A DNA stretch of 64,000 nt from Cannabis sativa (taxonomy: Eukaryota > Streptophyta > Magnoliopsida > Rosales > Cannabaceae). The position numbers and the translations under genes were made by a program. Positions 47,401 through 60,578 of this stretch are shown one piece after another (within the stretch, counting starts at the first letter, position 1; every line of letters starts with the position of its first letter). The stretch lies in NCBI RefSeq assembly GCF_029168945.1, contig NC_083602.1, positions 33,001,219 through 33,065,218 of the forward strand, in the 5' to 3' direction. The notes under the pieces are model-generated. The model was not told the DNA's origin. It searched no databases and was given only the letters and a program-made list of their open reading frames with translations.

Positions 47401-50400
47401 GTTTGAACTATGAGAAATAGAAGATGACTCTGACTTGGACTGCTTTGTAACAAGATGACACTCGAGCTTGACATTGAAAGATGAAAGGAACTGTAAGACA
47501 GCATGTACAAGCCATTTTTAAGCCTCCCCTTGAGTAGTACTCTCCTTGTGATTTTATCCTTAACAAAACAACATTTGGAGTGAAATTCTAAGAAAATATT
47601 ATTATCATCTGTTAGCTTAGAGACACTAATAAGATTTTTAGTGATGGTATGAACTTTAAGGATATTATTTAGATGTAGAGATGAACTAGAGGAAGGGAGA
47701 GAATAGTTACCAACATGACTTATGGGAAGTCGTTTTCCATTTCCAAATGTAAGATATTAGAAGCTGATTAGGGAATTTCAGATTCGAGGTGTTCAATGCC
47801 CTAGGTTATTTGTTTTTTAGCTCCTGTATCAACATACCAGCCATAATCATCCACAAATTCTGGTAGAGCTGAACTAGAGTTGAGATTTGATTTGAAGTAG
47901 TTTTTCCTTCAATTGACTGACAAATCTTTGTTCCAGGGCATGCCAAGCATCGAAGGAGGAGTTGTATTGGGCTAATGATCCAATAATCAATTCTGACATT
48001 GAAGATTGAAGTCAGCTAAGTAATGGTTGATCTTTTCGTTTCCATGTTGTAAATTTTGGATTGGTGACACCATTGACAGGCGTTCGAATGGGAGAAACTC
48101 CAGTGAGGAGGATGTCATCGAGGCCGTGATCGATGATAGTGGGGATCACTTGTAATTTCCACGGAAGAGAGTTTGTTCGATCCAGTCGAACTGTGAGAGA
48201 CGAATTCAAAAAATTATGAAAAGGATTCCATTGCTGTATTGGCGGAGTTTGAGCAAATAATGGTTGAGCAGTAGGTTCAAGGTGACAGGGATCCATTAAC
48301 GACGTTGGTTAAGAGTTTCTTGATACCATGTAAGCTAAGAACTTATCTATGCAAATCTAAAAGGACTCAAGAGAAGAACTGAATCACAAGACTTGCAAAA
48401 GTTAAGCAAGCCTTGAATGAGGATTATTATTTATAGAGACTGAGATGCAGAGTTGGTTACATAGTGAAGAAAGAAGAAGGAAATAACAGAAAATAACAAC
48501 CAAAACAAGTGGCAAAACTAACTGACTTCAGCAACTAACTATTTTCAACTAACTCTTTACACTGGCTATTTATAGAGTATGCTTTTGTACTAGTTCCTCT
48601 TTTTACATATTGTGCTACTGTATCTATATAATTTGTTTATCGAATTCAAAATCAAAGCTTCATTTCCTTGCTATTGTTAATAATTTGGTTTGATCTTTTT
48701 TTCAGTGTGCTCGATAGATAATTTAAAGGCGATTTGTATAATATCTCAACAATTTTTTTAGTATAAACTAGAATTAAGAATCAACAGTCCTCAAATGATA
48801 CACTATAGTTTGTGTTTAAATATGAAAAACATTTATCGAAAAAAAAAATAATGTCAGATGTTGTACCAGGGAGAAATGATCCACTTTGATGATTCTGTGC
48901 CCAAGAAAATCTGACAAAAATCAAATGAAAAATTAATAAATTAAACAGAGTATAATAACTTCAACACTTCATTAAGTTATTGAATCCCAAAAGAAAAGTA
49001 GTATTTGACAGGATATAAACCATCAATCTACAACTCATATAAAAGTTATTTATTCTATAAACAAATCTTATTCATCAAAAAATGAACATTGAACAATAAC
49101 AATTTTTTTCTTTCAAAAAAAAAAAATAACAATTTATACTTATAGCCAATGTGATTATAAAATCTAATCATTAAAAACAATCTATATGTTTTTTATCATT
49201 GAATACGTACATGACACCTCCACCAGCTGGACCAGCTGCTTTGAATAGAGACATAGCAGCCATGGATATGCCATTTGCAGCACCTCTTTGACTTTGGTCC
49301 TTCAAATATTGGTATTAAAAAGTCATTAGAAAAAAGAAAAAAAAAAATAGAACTGGCTTAACTTTGAAATGTCATATTAAACAAACAAAATTTCATACAT
49401 AACAAATATAAGACAGAATAATTACCACAGCTTTGTTTTGTAGCAGAAACAATCCTGTTGTAATGCATACCTAACAAGGTATAAAAAAACAAAAGGACCT
49501 TAAGTCACATTTGATATAGCAAAAATTGCATTAGTATTATATGCAATGAACTGAAAATACTTGTATGTATATATTATACTTACAGATATTACAATCTTTA
49601 TCACAGATGCAAGATTAATTAATACCATGAGTGTAGCTCCAGATAGTTTTGCTATAAAAGGATAACTTGATAGGACTGCTATTGTGATGACCTTAGCAAG
49701 AAAATAACAAAAATTAGAGAATAAGTTACATAACATGACATGAGTCAATAATAACTGGTTATAGATAAATGATGTTTGAGACATACTGCTCCAATTCGAC
49801 ACACCATTATAGGTCCCAAAGTCCTCTCAATGGGTGGGTAACAAAATAATTGAAACAGAAGCATACCAACTCCTACAAAATGATAAAGGAATATTAGCCT
49901 TTTAAGAGGAATAATATACAAGTGTGTGCATATATATAAATAAGAACAAAATTGTAAGTATAGTTTTCTTTATATCTCCTGCTAAGACTTTTATGAACAC
50001 ATAGTATATACATAAAATTATATGTCCTCTAAGTTTTTTTCCCCCTAATGATCCTAAATAAATCTAACTTGTTATTATTGTTATTCTTTTTTATGATATG
50101 GTTACTTTGATTATCAAGCATAGAATCCCCAACTCAAAGATTTGATGCAAGGGAAAAAGATAGTGATATTAAAATACATACAAAATGGTTTACTAAAAAT
50201 ATAGTTGTGTACCTGAAATTGCAAGAACTTCACCAACTTGTCCACTTGAATAGCTTAGTCCTCCATACTTCTTAGGACTCACAGCCCATAATGGAAAAAT
50301 CTAAATAGTAGATTGTTTCAAAAGAAGTAATTAGATATTGAATAAAAAAAAAGTAGCAAATTATTTTTTTAAAAAAAAAAAAATTGCTTACCTCTGAATA

Positions 50401-53400
50401 AGCCATGTCATGAAGTTGAAAAACACAATATAGAATAATAGATGACATTAGAGGCCAATTCTTGTAAAGACTCTGTTTTGGAGGAGTAGGGCACTTTTCC
50501 TCATCTTGATCCAAATTTTCGTTTTGATCAGATTCATGATTAGAGCTCATGTCTTTTCGTACATGATTTTTTATTCTCTTCATCTTTTTTAGTATGAAAG
50601 TGAAGTGTTTCCTGTAACCACGCTCATAAGACATTGAAGATACTTTCTATAATAAATATTATTACTTTGCACATAATAGCAGTTTTAACAGTTAGCGATT
50701 TTTTTGATTTTCAGTTCTACCGGTTTCGGTTCCGATGATGTTCGATAGGTTAGTTTGAACGATTTTTTCGATTTTTTGAATTTTATGCTCAACCCTAATT
50801 TTCACCACTACTCTAAACACATAAGACATAATATTGCTATCTAGTAGGTTATGGCCTTAAGGTAATATTTGTGATAAGTGTGAAACACTATATATATTAG
50901 ACCATTTATATTTATCAATATTTGAAAGATCAATAATCTCAATTATATTAGACCATTTATATTTATCAATATGTGAAAGATCAATAATCTCAATGCAATT
51001 ACATTAACAAGAAAAGTTAGTTATTTTCTTATTACTATTTTTGAGAAGTTACATTTGCTCTTTAGATTAAATAGACAGAAAAATAAAGAACTAAAGTAGA
51101 ATGAGCAATTTATCATACCGGCATCCAACGACATACAATAGTTACACCCAAAGCAAATATTGATATCAACAAGCAAGGTAAAAAGTATGGGAACCTGTTA
51201 TTTAATAAGATTCATCAAATAAAAAAGTGAATATAGATCATGAGTAATAAATAGACATGTAACTTAGATGTCATATTCTTACCTCCCAAACAGAGACTTT
51301 TTGGAAAATAGTTTTGGGAACTTCTCTGCAGGCTATAATTTAAATTCATTAGAAAAAATAAAAAAAATAAAAAATATATAAACTAATGTAGAAAAAAAAA
51401 TGCATCAACAAAAAAATTGCAAATCCATGCACATCTTAGTTTCTATATGATAGCACATCACTTTAAACTTTGGTTTTATTTTCTACCTTTTAAAATGATT
51501 TTCTGTACATAGTATTATTAACTATTGTTCAAAGTAATATATGATCAGAAAAAGTTTTTTTAGTGCCCGAGTGGGGTTCTCTGAGGCGGTTACTCTGGTT
51601 TTCTGGGTTTTGATTTTTCTGCATCTTCTTCCCCATCTCGTCCATCTTCTCCACCTTGCCCATGAACTCTCTTAACTTCCCACTCTCCAAGTATACACGA
51701 TATGCTGCTCTTACCAGTCTACGGACGAATTTGAAATATGTTTCATCTATATATATTCATCATCTCACAATCTATGATTTGTACCTACACTTCTTATTTT
51801 CATTCTCAATCACTCACTCTTATATGGACTCAATAATTAGCGTGATGAATACCACTCTATCTTTGTCTGAGAAGGAGAGAGATGTTCATACCCTTTCTGA
51901 AACTGATCTCCAAGATTCTGATGCCCCACCGAAATTTTTCTTAGTGGCCAGATGCTTATCTTCTGTTAATCCCCAAACTTTTATTAAGAAGATGGGAGAA
52001 TTCTGGAGTAACAAATGTCGATTTGATGTTGTGGTTTCTGAGATGCATATGGATCTTTTTTTGCTAACTATGGCTTGTGCAGGTGACAAATACAGAGTAA
52101 TCTCGGGTGAACCTTGGCATTTTTTCAATCACCTCATTCTCCTTCACTCCCCAGCATCTCTGCAATCTGTCAAGAAAGAGGATCTATTCAAGGCTCACTT
52201 TTGGGTTCAAACTCATAGACTTCCTTTCTTAAGTAAGTCCAGGGCTTTGGCTAGGAAAGTTGGTGAATGGGTAGGAGAGTTTGTTGAAGTTTATGAGGAT
52301 TCTTTACATGAAGGTTGGGGTTCTTTTCTGCGCACCCGAGTCTTAATTGATATTACTCAACCTTTGATGCGAGGCAAGATGGTGACTCTGCCAAAGGTCC
52401 AAGATGAACACTGACTTGAGTTTCGGTATGAGAATCTCCCTACTTTCTGCTTCCATTATGGCATTCTGGGTCACCGTTTCGATAAGTGCAAGGCATTTCT
52501 GGAATTGGTTGATAATGGTAAGGATCCTGACTTGCCATATGGTCCTCAAATGATTGGAGATAAACTTCCTAAGGCCGGTTATGACAGGTATCGTAATGAT
52601 TTTTCGAAAGTAAATGCCTATCCTTTTCTCACCCGTTTGGCCAAGAAAACTATTGCCTCTACTCTTCCTGCACTTTATACTAACCCCAACATAGCCATAG
52701 GTGCAATCCCACAACCTAAGCCTCTTACTCTTGCAGAATCAAACATGCCAGATCAATCGAATGTACCCAACAACAACCAAAGTCCTGAAATGCCATTACC
52801 ATTTCCTTCATATATACCAACAGCTTTCCATTCAGCTAGTAGTTCCACAAATCCCATTCCCACACATGTACCTACTATCCCAGTTCATTTGCCACTCAAA
52901 AACTCCCTGAATACTGAGTCCATTGCACACTATCCCTCCCATCCCATTTTACCAAAGCCTTCTGACAGCAGCCCTGTTTTGGTAAATAAAGGCAAAGCAA
53001 TTATGACAAGTGATGAGTCTATTGAGTTGGGTGATTATGGTAAAAGTTTCAAGAGACAAATTGATCCCGAAAACCTACGCAGTGTTCTTAAAAGATGTCG
53101 AGGCAACAAAAGGGATAACATTGATACGGAGGAGATAATTATTCAGCATGTTTCTCGTTCTTCACAGGATTCAGCTGAAAACAATCCTGCGATTTCAGCG
53201 GAGGTTGCACACCAGCAGCCCCGCCCGCAGCCATGAAAATAATAAGGTTGAATGCCAGGGGCTTGGGAAACCTTTCGACATTCAGGCATCTTAAGTTGTT
53301 GGTTAAAGAGCAGCCTCCTGATTTGCTTTTTATTATGGAAACTTAGCGTAAATGTAATTCTTTAGATCGTGTGCATTTTTCTCTTAAATTTAACAATGGA

Positions 53401-56400
53401 CTTGAAGTCCCAAGGGTTGGATTAAAAGGGGGTCTATTGCTGTTATGGATGGCCAATGTTGATGTAACCTTGAATTCTTACTCAATGAATCACTTTGATG
53501 CTTTTGTGTTGTATGAGAATGGTTGTCGCTTTCATTTCAATGCTTTTTATGGTGCGCCAAAAACTCATTTACGAATTAATACTTGGAATCTATTGAGAAG
53601 TTTTGCTACTCCTTCGAACAATTTTCCTTGGTTAGTTCTTGGTGATTTTAATGAGTTGTTGTCAAATGAAGATAAAGATGGGGGTTCTCTGAGAAGTGAA
53701 AAACTTATGAATGACTTCAAGCAAGCTATTGATTTTTGTAATCTTATTACAATCCCTTATACTGGAGATCGGTATACATGGACTAATAAGCACTATAATG
53801 GGACTTTGGTCAAAGAGAGGCTAGATAGAGGGTTTCATAACGGTGTATGGACAGACTTCTTTGTCGATTCTCCTCTTTCTCATTTAGATTTATACCATTC
53901 CGATCATCGTGCAATTGCATATAATGTTTCTCTGCCACAACAAATGTCCATTTCGACTACAAGACACCATAGATTTCGTTTTGAGCAATTTTGGCTCAAA
54001 GATTCAGATTGTCGTGGTATTATTGAAGTTTCCAACATGTAACAACTTCCAACCTGTTTCTTCTCTGCTGCAAAATATTGCAGATTGTTCAACTGCACTC
54101 CAGAATTGGCATGTCTCAAAATATGGCCAAATGGTAGTGACATAGCGAGCAGCCCGCATAAACACTCATCTCAATTACAACAACGGTAATGACCTAAGCC
54201 GGCTGCAACACTTTCAGACAGTCGAGGATGCAGATAAAATATTGGATGATTTGTTGGAAAAAGAGGAGCTTTATTGGCACCAAAGAGCTAGAGTTAATTG
54301 GTTGCAAAGTGGAGATTCTAATACAAAATTCTTTCATGCCCGAGCAAAATCAAGGAATGCCACTAACAGAATTAAATCCCTAAATACTGATGTTGGTGGG
54401 GTTATACATGGTGATGAGGACATTGCTAATGAAGTTACTTCTTATTTCTCAGAATTGTTCACTTCTAATGGTGTTGATATTGAAGCTTTGAATATGGTAT
54501 TGTCCACTATCCAATCGGCTATTACACCTGAAATGAATGCTATTCTGCTGCAACCTTTTACTGCTTCTGATGTTGAAAATGCTCTTCATTCAATGGCACC
54601 TGATAAATCCCCAGGAGTGGATGGTATGTCTGCGATGTTCTTCCAAAAACATTGGGATATTGTTGGTTCACTTGTAACCCAAAGTGTCCTTCAAATTCTT
54701 AATGATGGTGCGGACATGACATGTATTAATTCAGCTCTGATTACGTTAATTCCGAAAGTAGACCAGCCTAAATTTGTGAGGGAATTCAGACCTATTAGTT
54801 TGTGTACTGTGATTTACAAGTTAGTCTCCAAAGCTATTGCGGTTAGATTTAAAGAAGCGCTGCCTTTTGTTATTTCTCAGCATCAAAGCGCTTTCCTTCC
54901 TAACCGCTTAATAACTGATAATGTGCTCTTGGCTTTTGAACTTGTCCATTGTTTGAAGAACAAAAAGAGAGGCCGGTTGGGGTATTCGGCACTCAAACTG
55001 GATATGAGTAAGGCCTTTGATCGAGTAGAGTGGTTTTTTCTGCGCCAGGTTATGACGAAGATGGGGTTTGATATTAATTGGGTGAATCTTGTTATGAAAT
55101 GTGTTACAACAGCCACGCTTTCTTTCAATATCAATGGGGCTATCAAAGGTTCAGTTGTTCCACAGAGGGGTCTTAGACAAGGTGATCCACTATCACCTTA
55201 TTTATTTTTGATTTGCTCAGAAGGTCTTTCATCTTTAATGAAAAATGAGAAAAGTTTGGGTCAGCTAAAGGGATTATCAATTGCTCGACGTGCTCCTGCA
55301 GTGTCTCATCTTCTATTTGTAGATGATAGTTTGTTATTTTGCCATGTCACTAAAGAATCTTGTCAAGCCATTCGAAGAGTTCTTGATCTTTATCACCGAG
55401 CATCGGGGCAACTTCTCAACATGGAGAAAACGGTCATGTCTTTTTCACCTAACACAAGTCAAGCTACTAAAGATCGTTTCAACCATGTTTTGGGTATGCC
55501 TATTTGTGATTTACATGAAAAATATTTGGGTCTTCCATCATATGCTGGTCGAGATAAAAAGGAGCTTTTTAGTGGAATCAAAGACCGTATATGGAAATTA
55601 ATGAACACATGGCATGCCAAGCTTTTTTCTATTGGAGGTCGGGAAATTCTCTTAAAAGCAGTGGTTCAATCTATTCCGACATATGCGATGAGTTGCTTTA
55701 GTCTTCCCAAGAAGTTTTGTAATCAATTGGAATCAATGATGGCTAACTTTTGGTGGGGTTCTAATGCAAACCATTCGAAGATTCATTGGAAGAAGTGGAA
55801 ATTCTTATGTTCTTCTAAAGTTGATGGCGGTATGGGTTTTCGTTCCTTCATCCATTTTAACCAAGCTCTACTCGCTAAGCAGGCTTGGCGAATTTTCAAT
55901 GATCCCTCTTCTCTTTTAGCTAGAGTTCTTCAAGCTAGGTACTTTAAGGATGGTAATTTCCTTTCAGCAAAAAATGGGGTATTGCCTTCTCTTACTTGGC
56001 AGAGTATCTGTGATGGAAAAGAGCTATTGTTAAAAGGACTGAGATGGAAAATAGGGAATGGGCAAAGTGTGAGATGTGTTAAAGATCCTTGGCTCCCGGG
56101 AAACACTACTTTTACTCCTTATTACTATGGGGGGGATCCTCTGTTCACGGTGGCTCATTATATTACTAATGAAAGACAATGGGATTTGAGAATTCTGGAA
56201 GATCATTTTGGGACTATTGATATTGAACGCATTCTCTCTATACCGCTTGCTCCCTCTCCTAGAGAGGACATGCTAGTCTGGCACCACTCCGATACAGGCT
56301 ATTACACAGTGAAATCGGGCTACCACTTAGCGGCTAGTTTAGAAACTATGGAGGCCGAATCCCCTTCATCATCTAATCGTCAATGGTGGAATCGCTTCTG

Positions 56401-59307
56401 GGCTCTAAGACTACCTAAGAAAGTCAAGATTTTTGCATGGCGTTTCATTAATGATGCTCTTCCGACGGCTGCCAACTTGATGCACCGTAAGATCTCGACT
56501 TCCTCAGCTTGTTCACTCTATTTATGTGCTTGGGAATCTGTTGGCCATGCTATTTTTTGTTGTACTCGTGCTAAAGCTGTGTGGAAGATTTCAAAGTGCC
56601 AAGTTCAGATGCCTAACATCGGTAACCTTAAAGGCTTTGATATTTTCTCCTATTTTGCTAATGTAAATAAGGACGCTGATTTGGAGAGAATTATATGTAT
56701 TATGTGGTGTATTTGGATTGAGCAAAATAAGGAGATTCATGGGTCTAAGCCTAAGATTGCGGAGGTGATTTGTAGCTATTCGGACACATATCTTGCTCAA
56801 TATCACTCGGCTACTGCTGCTGCCATTCAACCGCATGCATCTGCTGCAACAAATTGCAGCAACCAGTCGGTTCATACCTCCCATCAAAAGACCATTCCGA
56901 AATGGCAGCCACCTGGAAAAGACATGTATAAATTGAATATTGATGCTGCTATTGATTCAAAGGGTGCTATTATTGGAGTAGGGGCTCTTATTCGAACTGA
57001 TGCAGGTGATGTAGTTGCTGGACTCTCCAAAGTTTGCAAAGGCTGTTGCTCACCAAAGGAAATGGAAGCTTTGGCTATGTTTTACGGTTTGCAATGGGCA
57101 TTGATGCACAACTTTCCACTCAATTTCATTGAAATCGATTCTCTCTTATTGTCTAATGCTCTCCATTGTTTATCTTCTACTAAGTGTATAACTCCTTTTT
57201 ATGATTTGGTAGAGGATATTAATTATCTTATGTCCTTTTTTCCTAGAGTAAAGGTATCTCATGTTAAAAGAGATGCTAACCAAGCGGCTCATGGCTTAGC
57301 TAAGTTTGCTCTTCGATTGGACAAAGATATGGTTTGGTTAGGTGAAATTCCATCCCCAATCGTTTTTGTAGTTGTTGCTGATTCTTCTCATTAATAATAA
57401 CAGATGTTTCTCAAAAAAAAAAAAAAAGTAATATATGATCAATATTTCAAAAACAAAAATAAGTAGTAATATATGACCTCCAACATAAAATAAGAAAACT
57501 AACCTGTGCAAGAAAACCTCCAAGGGCAGGACCAATTAATAATCCAATTCCCCAAGCAGTGCTAATCTGAAAATTAAGTTATTCTTTCTCTTATATATTC
57601 ACAACAACTAATCACTACTAATTATGTAGTGTAAAACAAATTAAAGAGAAGACATATCTTACTATTGACATTCCCAAAGCTTGATTTTTTGTATTGCAGA
57701 TTTCTAAAACATATGCCTGAAAAATATACTTTTAGTTATTCATATATAATAAGTCAATAGAATAGATTAAACATGATGAATTAAAACTATAACTTAAGAT
57801 AAGTTCTCAAACTTGTTCTATGATGAAATCAAATTAATCATTTAATCCACATTAAAACAAAATGTGTACCCTCAATGGTCCTAATGTTCCGCACAAACTT
57901 CCAAGTAAAAATCTTGTTGAAACTGCCATCCAAAATTTTGTACTAAGTCCAAAAAGGGTGTTGAAAATTATCCTGAAAAAGAATATATTTGTTAAAACCA
58001 TGATCAAAGGAGAGATAAAGAGAAGGAAAGTTGATAGAAAGGTGATTGATCAATCTTTAATATGAACAAAAATCATAGGTAATCAGCTGATAAATGTACT
58101 GACACTGCAATTGTGCTAAAAATCATAGCTGGTTTCCGACCATATCGATCAGCTATCATTCCCCAAAAAATGGAAGTCAGAAATCTTCCAAACATGAATG
58201 CAGATCCTTCAAAGAATAAAAAATATCATAATTAATAGTAATGTCGAAGAATATCATTTGCATTGAAACTATAAAATTAATTTTAGTTTGCTAGGAAGGT
58301 AACTTTAGTGACCTTCTAAGGTGCACTTCGTTTCCAACATCTCAAAAATTATTTGAATTTTATTTTTAATGCATTAAATTTTTTTAATTTTTTTAAAAAT
58401 TTACAGAATTTTTTAAATAATTAAGTTATATACTTTTATATAAAATAAAATTATTTAAATATCGAAAATAACCATATAATATAATATATAATTTTTTTAA
58501 AAAAAAAATTGTGAAAAGTATATAATTTGTTATAACCATATAATTCTTTTTTTTATAATATATATTGTGAAAAGTATTTTTTTTAAAAAAAAATAACCAT
58601 ATAATATTTTATATCATCAATCTATTTATAAATTATTTAATAATTCTAATATTAATTAATTTATATACCAAAAAAAAATAGATATAAGTTTTTTTAACTA
58701 AAATGAAAAATTTTAATGAATATTTTTAATTGTTAAAAAAATAAAATAAAGGAATTTTTGTCTAAATTTATGTTGCATTCTTTGAAAAAGATTAAAATTA
58801 AATTTACTAATTACCACACATAATGATGTAATATTAATCTTTGGACAAACTAGGAGCATCTTCAAGGAGACACCAAATTTTGGTGTTACACTATCACCAA
58901 ATTTGGTGTCAAAAATTATTTCTACTCCAACCACAACACCAAAAATTACACTAAAAAAATATTTCTTATTATTATATTAATTTTTTAATAAAATAAAAAA
59001 ATAATATCATATTAATTAACAAAAATAATATGTGTTCAATTTTAAAAATTATTTTTATTGTTTAATTTTAAAAAAAATAAAAAATATAATAAATTTTTAC
59101 TTAAATTATAATTAAAAGAAAAAATAATTTATGATATTCACATTTAAATTTACACAAAAAAATATTATAAGGTGCTTTTACAATGTATTCTTCTAAATAA
59201 AAGAGTCACGCAACAGAAAGTTTGAATTTTATTTTCGGCATGTTAAATTTTTTTAAATTTTTTTAAATTTTGCACGATGTTTTAAATAACTATAATGTAC
59301 ACGACCA

Positions 59308-59339
<32 letters not shown>

Positions 59340-60542
59340 AAGTCTCCCGAATGCCGAAACAGGTAGGAGTAAATCAGTGCACCACTTTTAAAGAAGTGCA
59401 TTATTTTCAGCGTATTAAATTTTTCTAAATTTTTTTAAATTTTACAGGATGTCTTAAATAATTATAATATACACTACTATATAAAAAAAATAGACTAAAA
59501 AAGTTTGTCGGGTGCCGAAATAAATAGGAGTAAATTCATACATCACTTTTAAAAATATGTATTAAAAAATTTCCCAAAAAATAATTCTTAATTTTATAAA
59601 TATAATAATATAAATATATATAAATATTAATTAAATTATTTAAAAAACTAAAAAAAAAAAACAACAACAACAACAACAACATGCCGTGTCTACAATGCAC
59701 GGTATATATGCCGTGCACTGTAGAGAATCTACAATTTGCTGCTCAATTTGATACCTCTTTGGATCAATTATATATACTAAACTATCAATTTGCAGTCTTC
59801 TTGGAGCTGCTCTAAGGTTAGAAAAATAATGCTGTATATATAGCTTATATTACAACACCCGCAACGCCTATAATGATGTAATATTACCCATAGAAAAGGT
59901 TAAGACTAAATTTACTAATCACCACACATAATAATGTAAAATATTAACTTTTAGACAAACTAAGGTTGAAGAAAGAGTGATGTATATATAGCTTATAATA
60001 CAACAATCGTAATTGTTTTTAAATTATATGAGATTTTTTCCTAAAGAACTCACTCAGGACTTAAATCACCAAAATTTCAAAATAAATCAAATATGTAAAA
60101 AAATTAAGAAAAATGATAACATAAAATTATATATTTTTAAGATGCCAAATTACCTTTTTTTGTACTTTCTTTTATTTAAATATATTGATGTTATTTTTTT
60201 ATGCATTTAGGTCCCGTATGGGGGAGTTTTTTAAAAAACTAAAATCACTTTTTAAAAAAAAAATTATGAGTTAATATGTATTTGGTAAAATTTAAAAAGT
60301 AGCTTTTTTAAAAATTTAAGTGAAATTTATAATTTTTAGGAAAATTTGGCTCACCCTAGCTTTGAGATTTTAGCTTTTACGGGAAGCTACAATTTTGGTT
60401 TTAAGAATTTTTCACTTGACCCAATTGCCCTCATCTAATTTTAAAATTTCTCATTTACCAATTAATTTTAGGATTTCTTACATTCTTTCAATCTCATCCT
60501 TATTCAAAAAAAAAAATATTCTCTGATCAAAAACTACTCATC

Positions 60543-60578
<36 letters not shown>

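Larger units (their letters stand above)
35737..48561 (-). mobile_element. Ty1/copia element in the last ZIFL intron, host of a nested Athila-like element
   Basis: Short LTRs at 35965-35737 and 48561-48329 flank it. The minus-strand order is 5' LTR, PBS, gag, integrase, RT, RNase H, polypurine tract and 3' LTR. It lies in the same direction as the host gene. Without the nested Athila-like element it is about 4.5 kb, a normal copia length. The LTRs differ at roughly one base in ten by eye, so the insertion is old. Stops and an altered RT active site show it is dead. No clear target duplication remains on the left, where a TA microsatellite abuts it. Confidence 0.85.
51533..57441 (+). mobile_element. 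L1-type LINE in ZIFL intron 7 with 15-bp target duplication
   Basis: The element runs 51548-57426 (5.9 kb). It begins GAAAAAGTTTTTTTAGTGCC and ends in a poly(A) tail after ORF2. An exact target duplication AGTAATATATGATCA lies at 51533-51547 and 57427-57441. It has a short 5' UTR, ORF1 with a DUF4283-type domain and zinc knuckle, and ORF2 with endonuclease, RT, zf-RVT and RNase H. The full length and clean duplication indicate a relatively recent insertion. It lies antisense to the transporter; without it the intron would be about 280 bp. Confidence 0.93.

Noticed and set aside
50272..50391. Extension of ZIFL exon 10 into a continuing open frame (SNFFFFKK...)
   Set aside because: A good donor (GAG|GTAAGC) and the conserved next exon [14 protein letters not shown] show that the open stretch is intron.
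57862..58065. Plus-strand 67-codon ORF
   Set aside because: It is the antisense shadow of ZIFL exon 5 (57870-57972) and adjoining intron.
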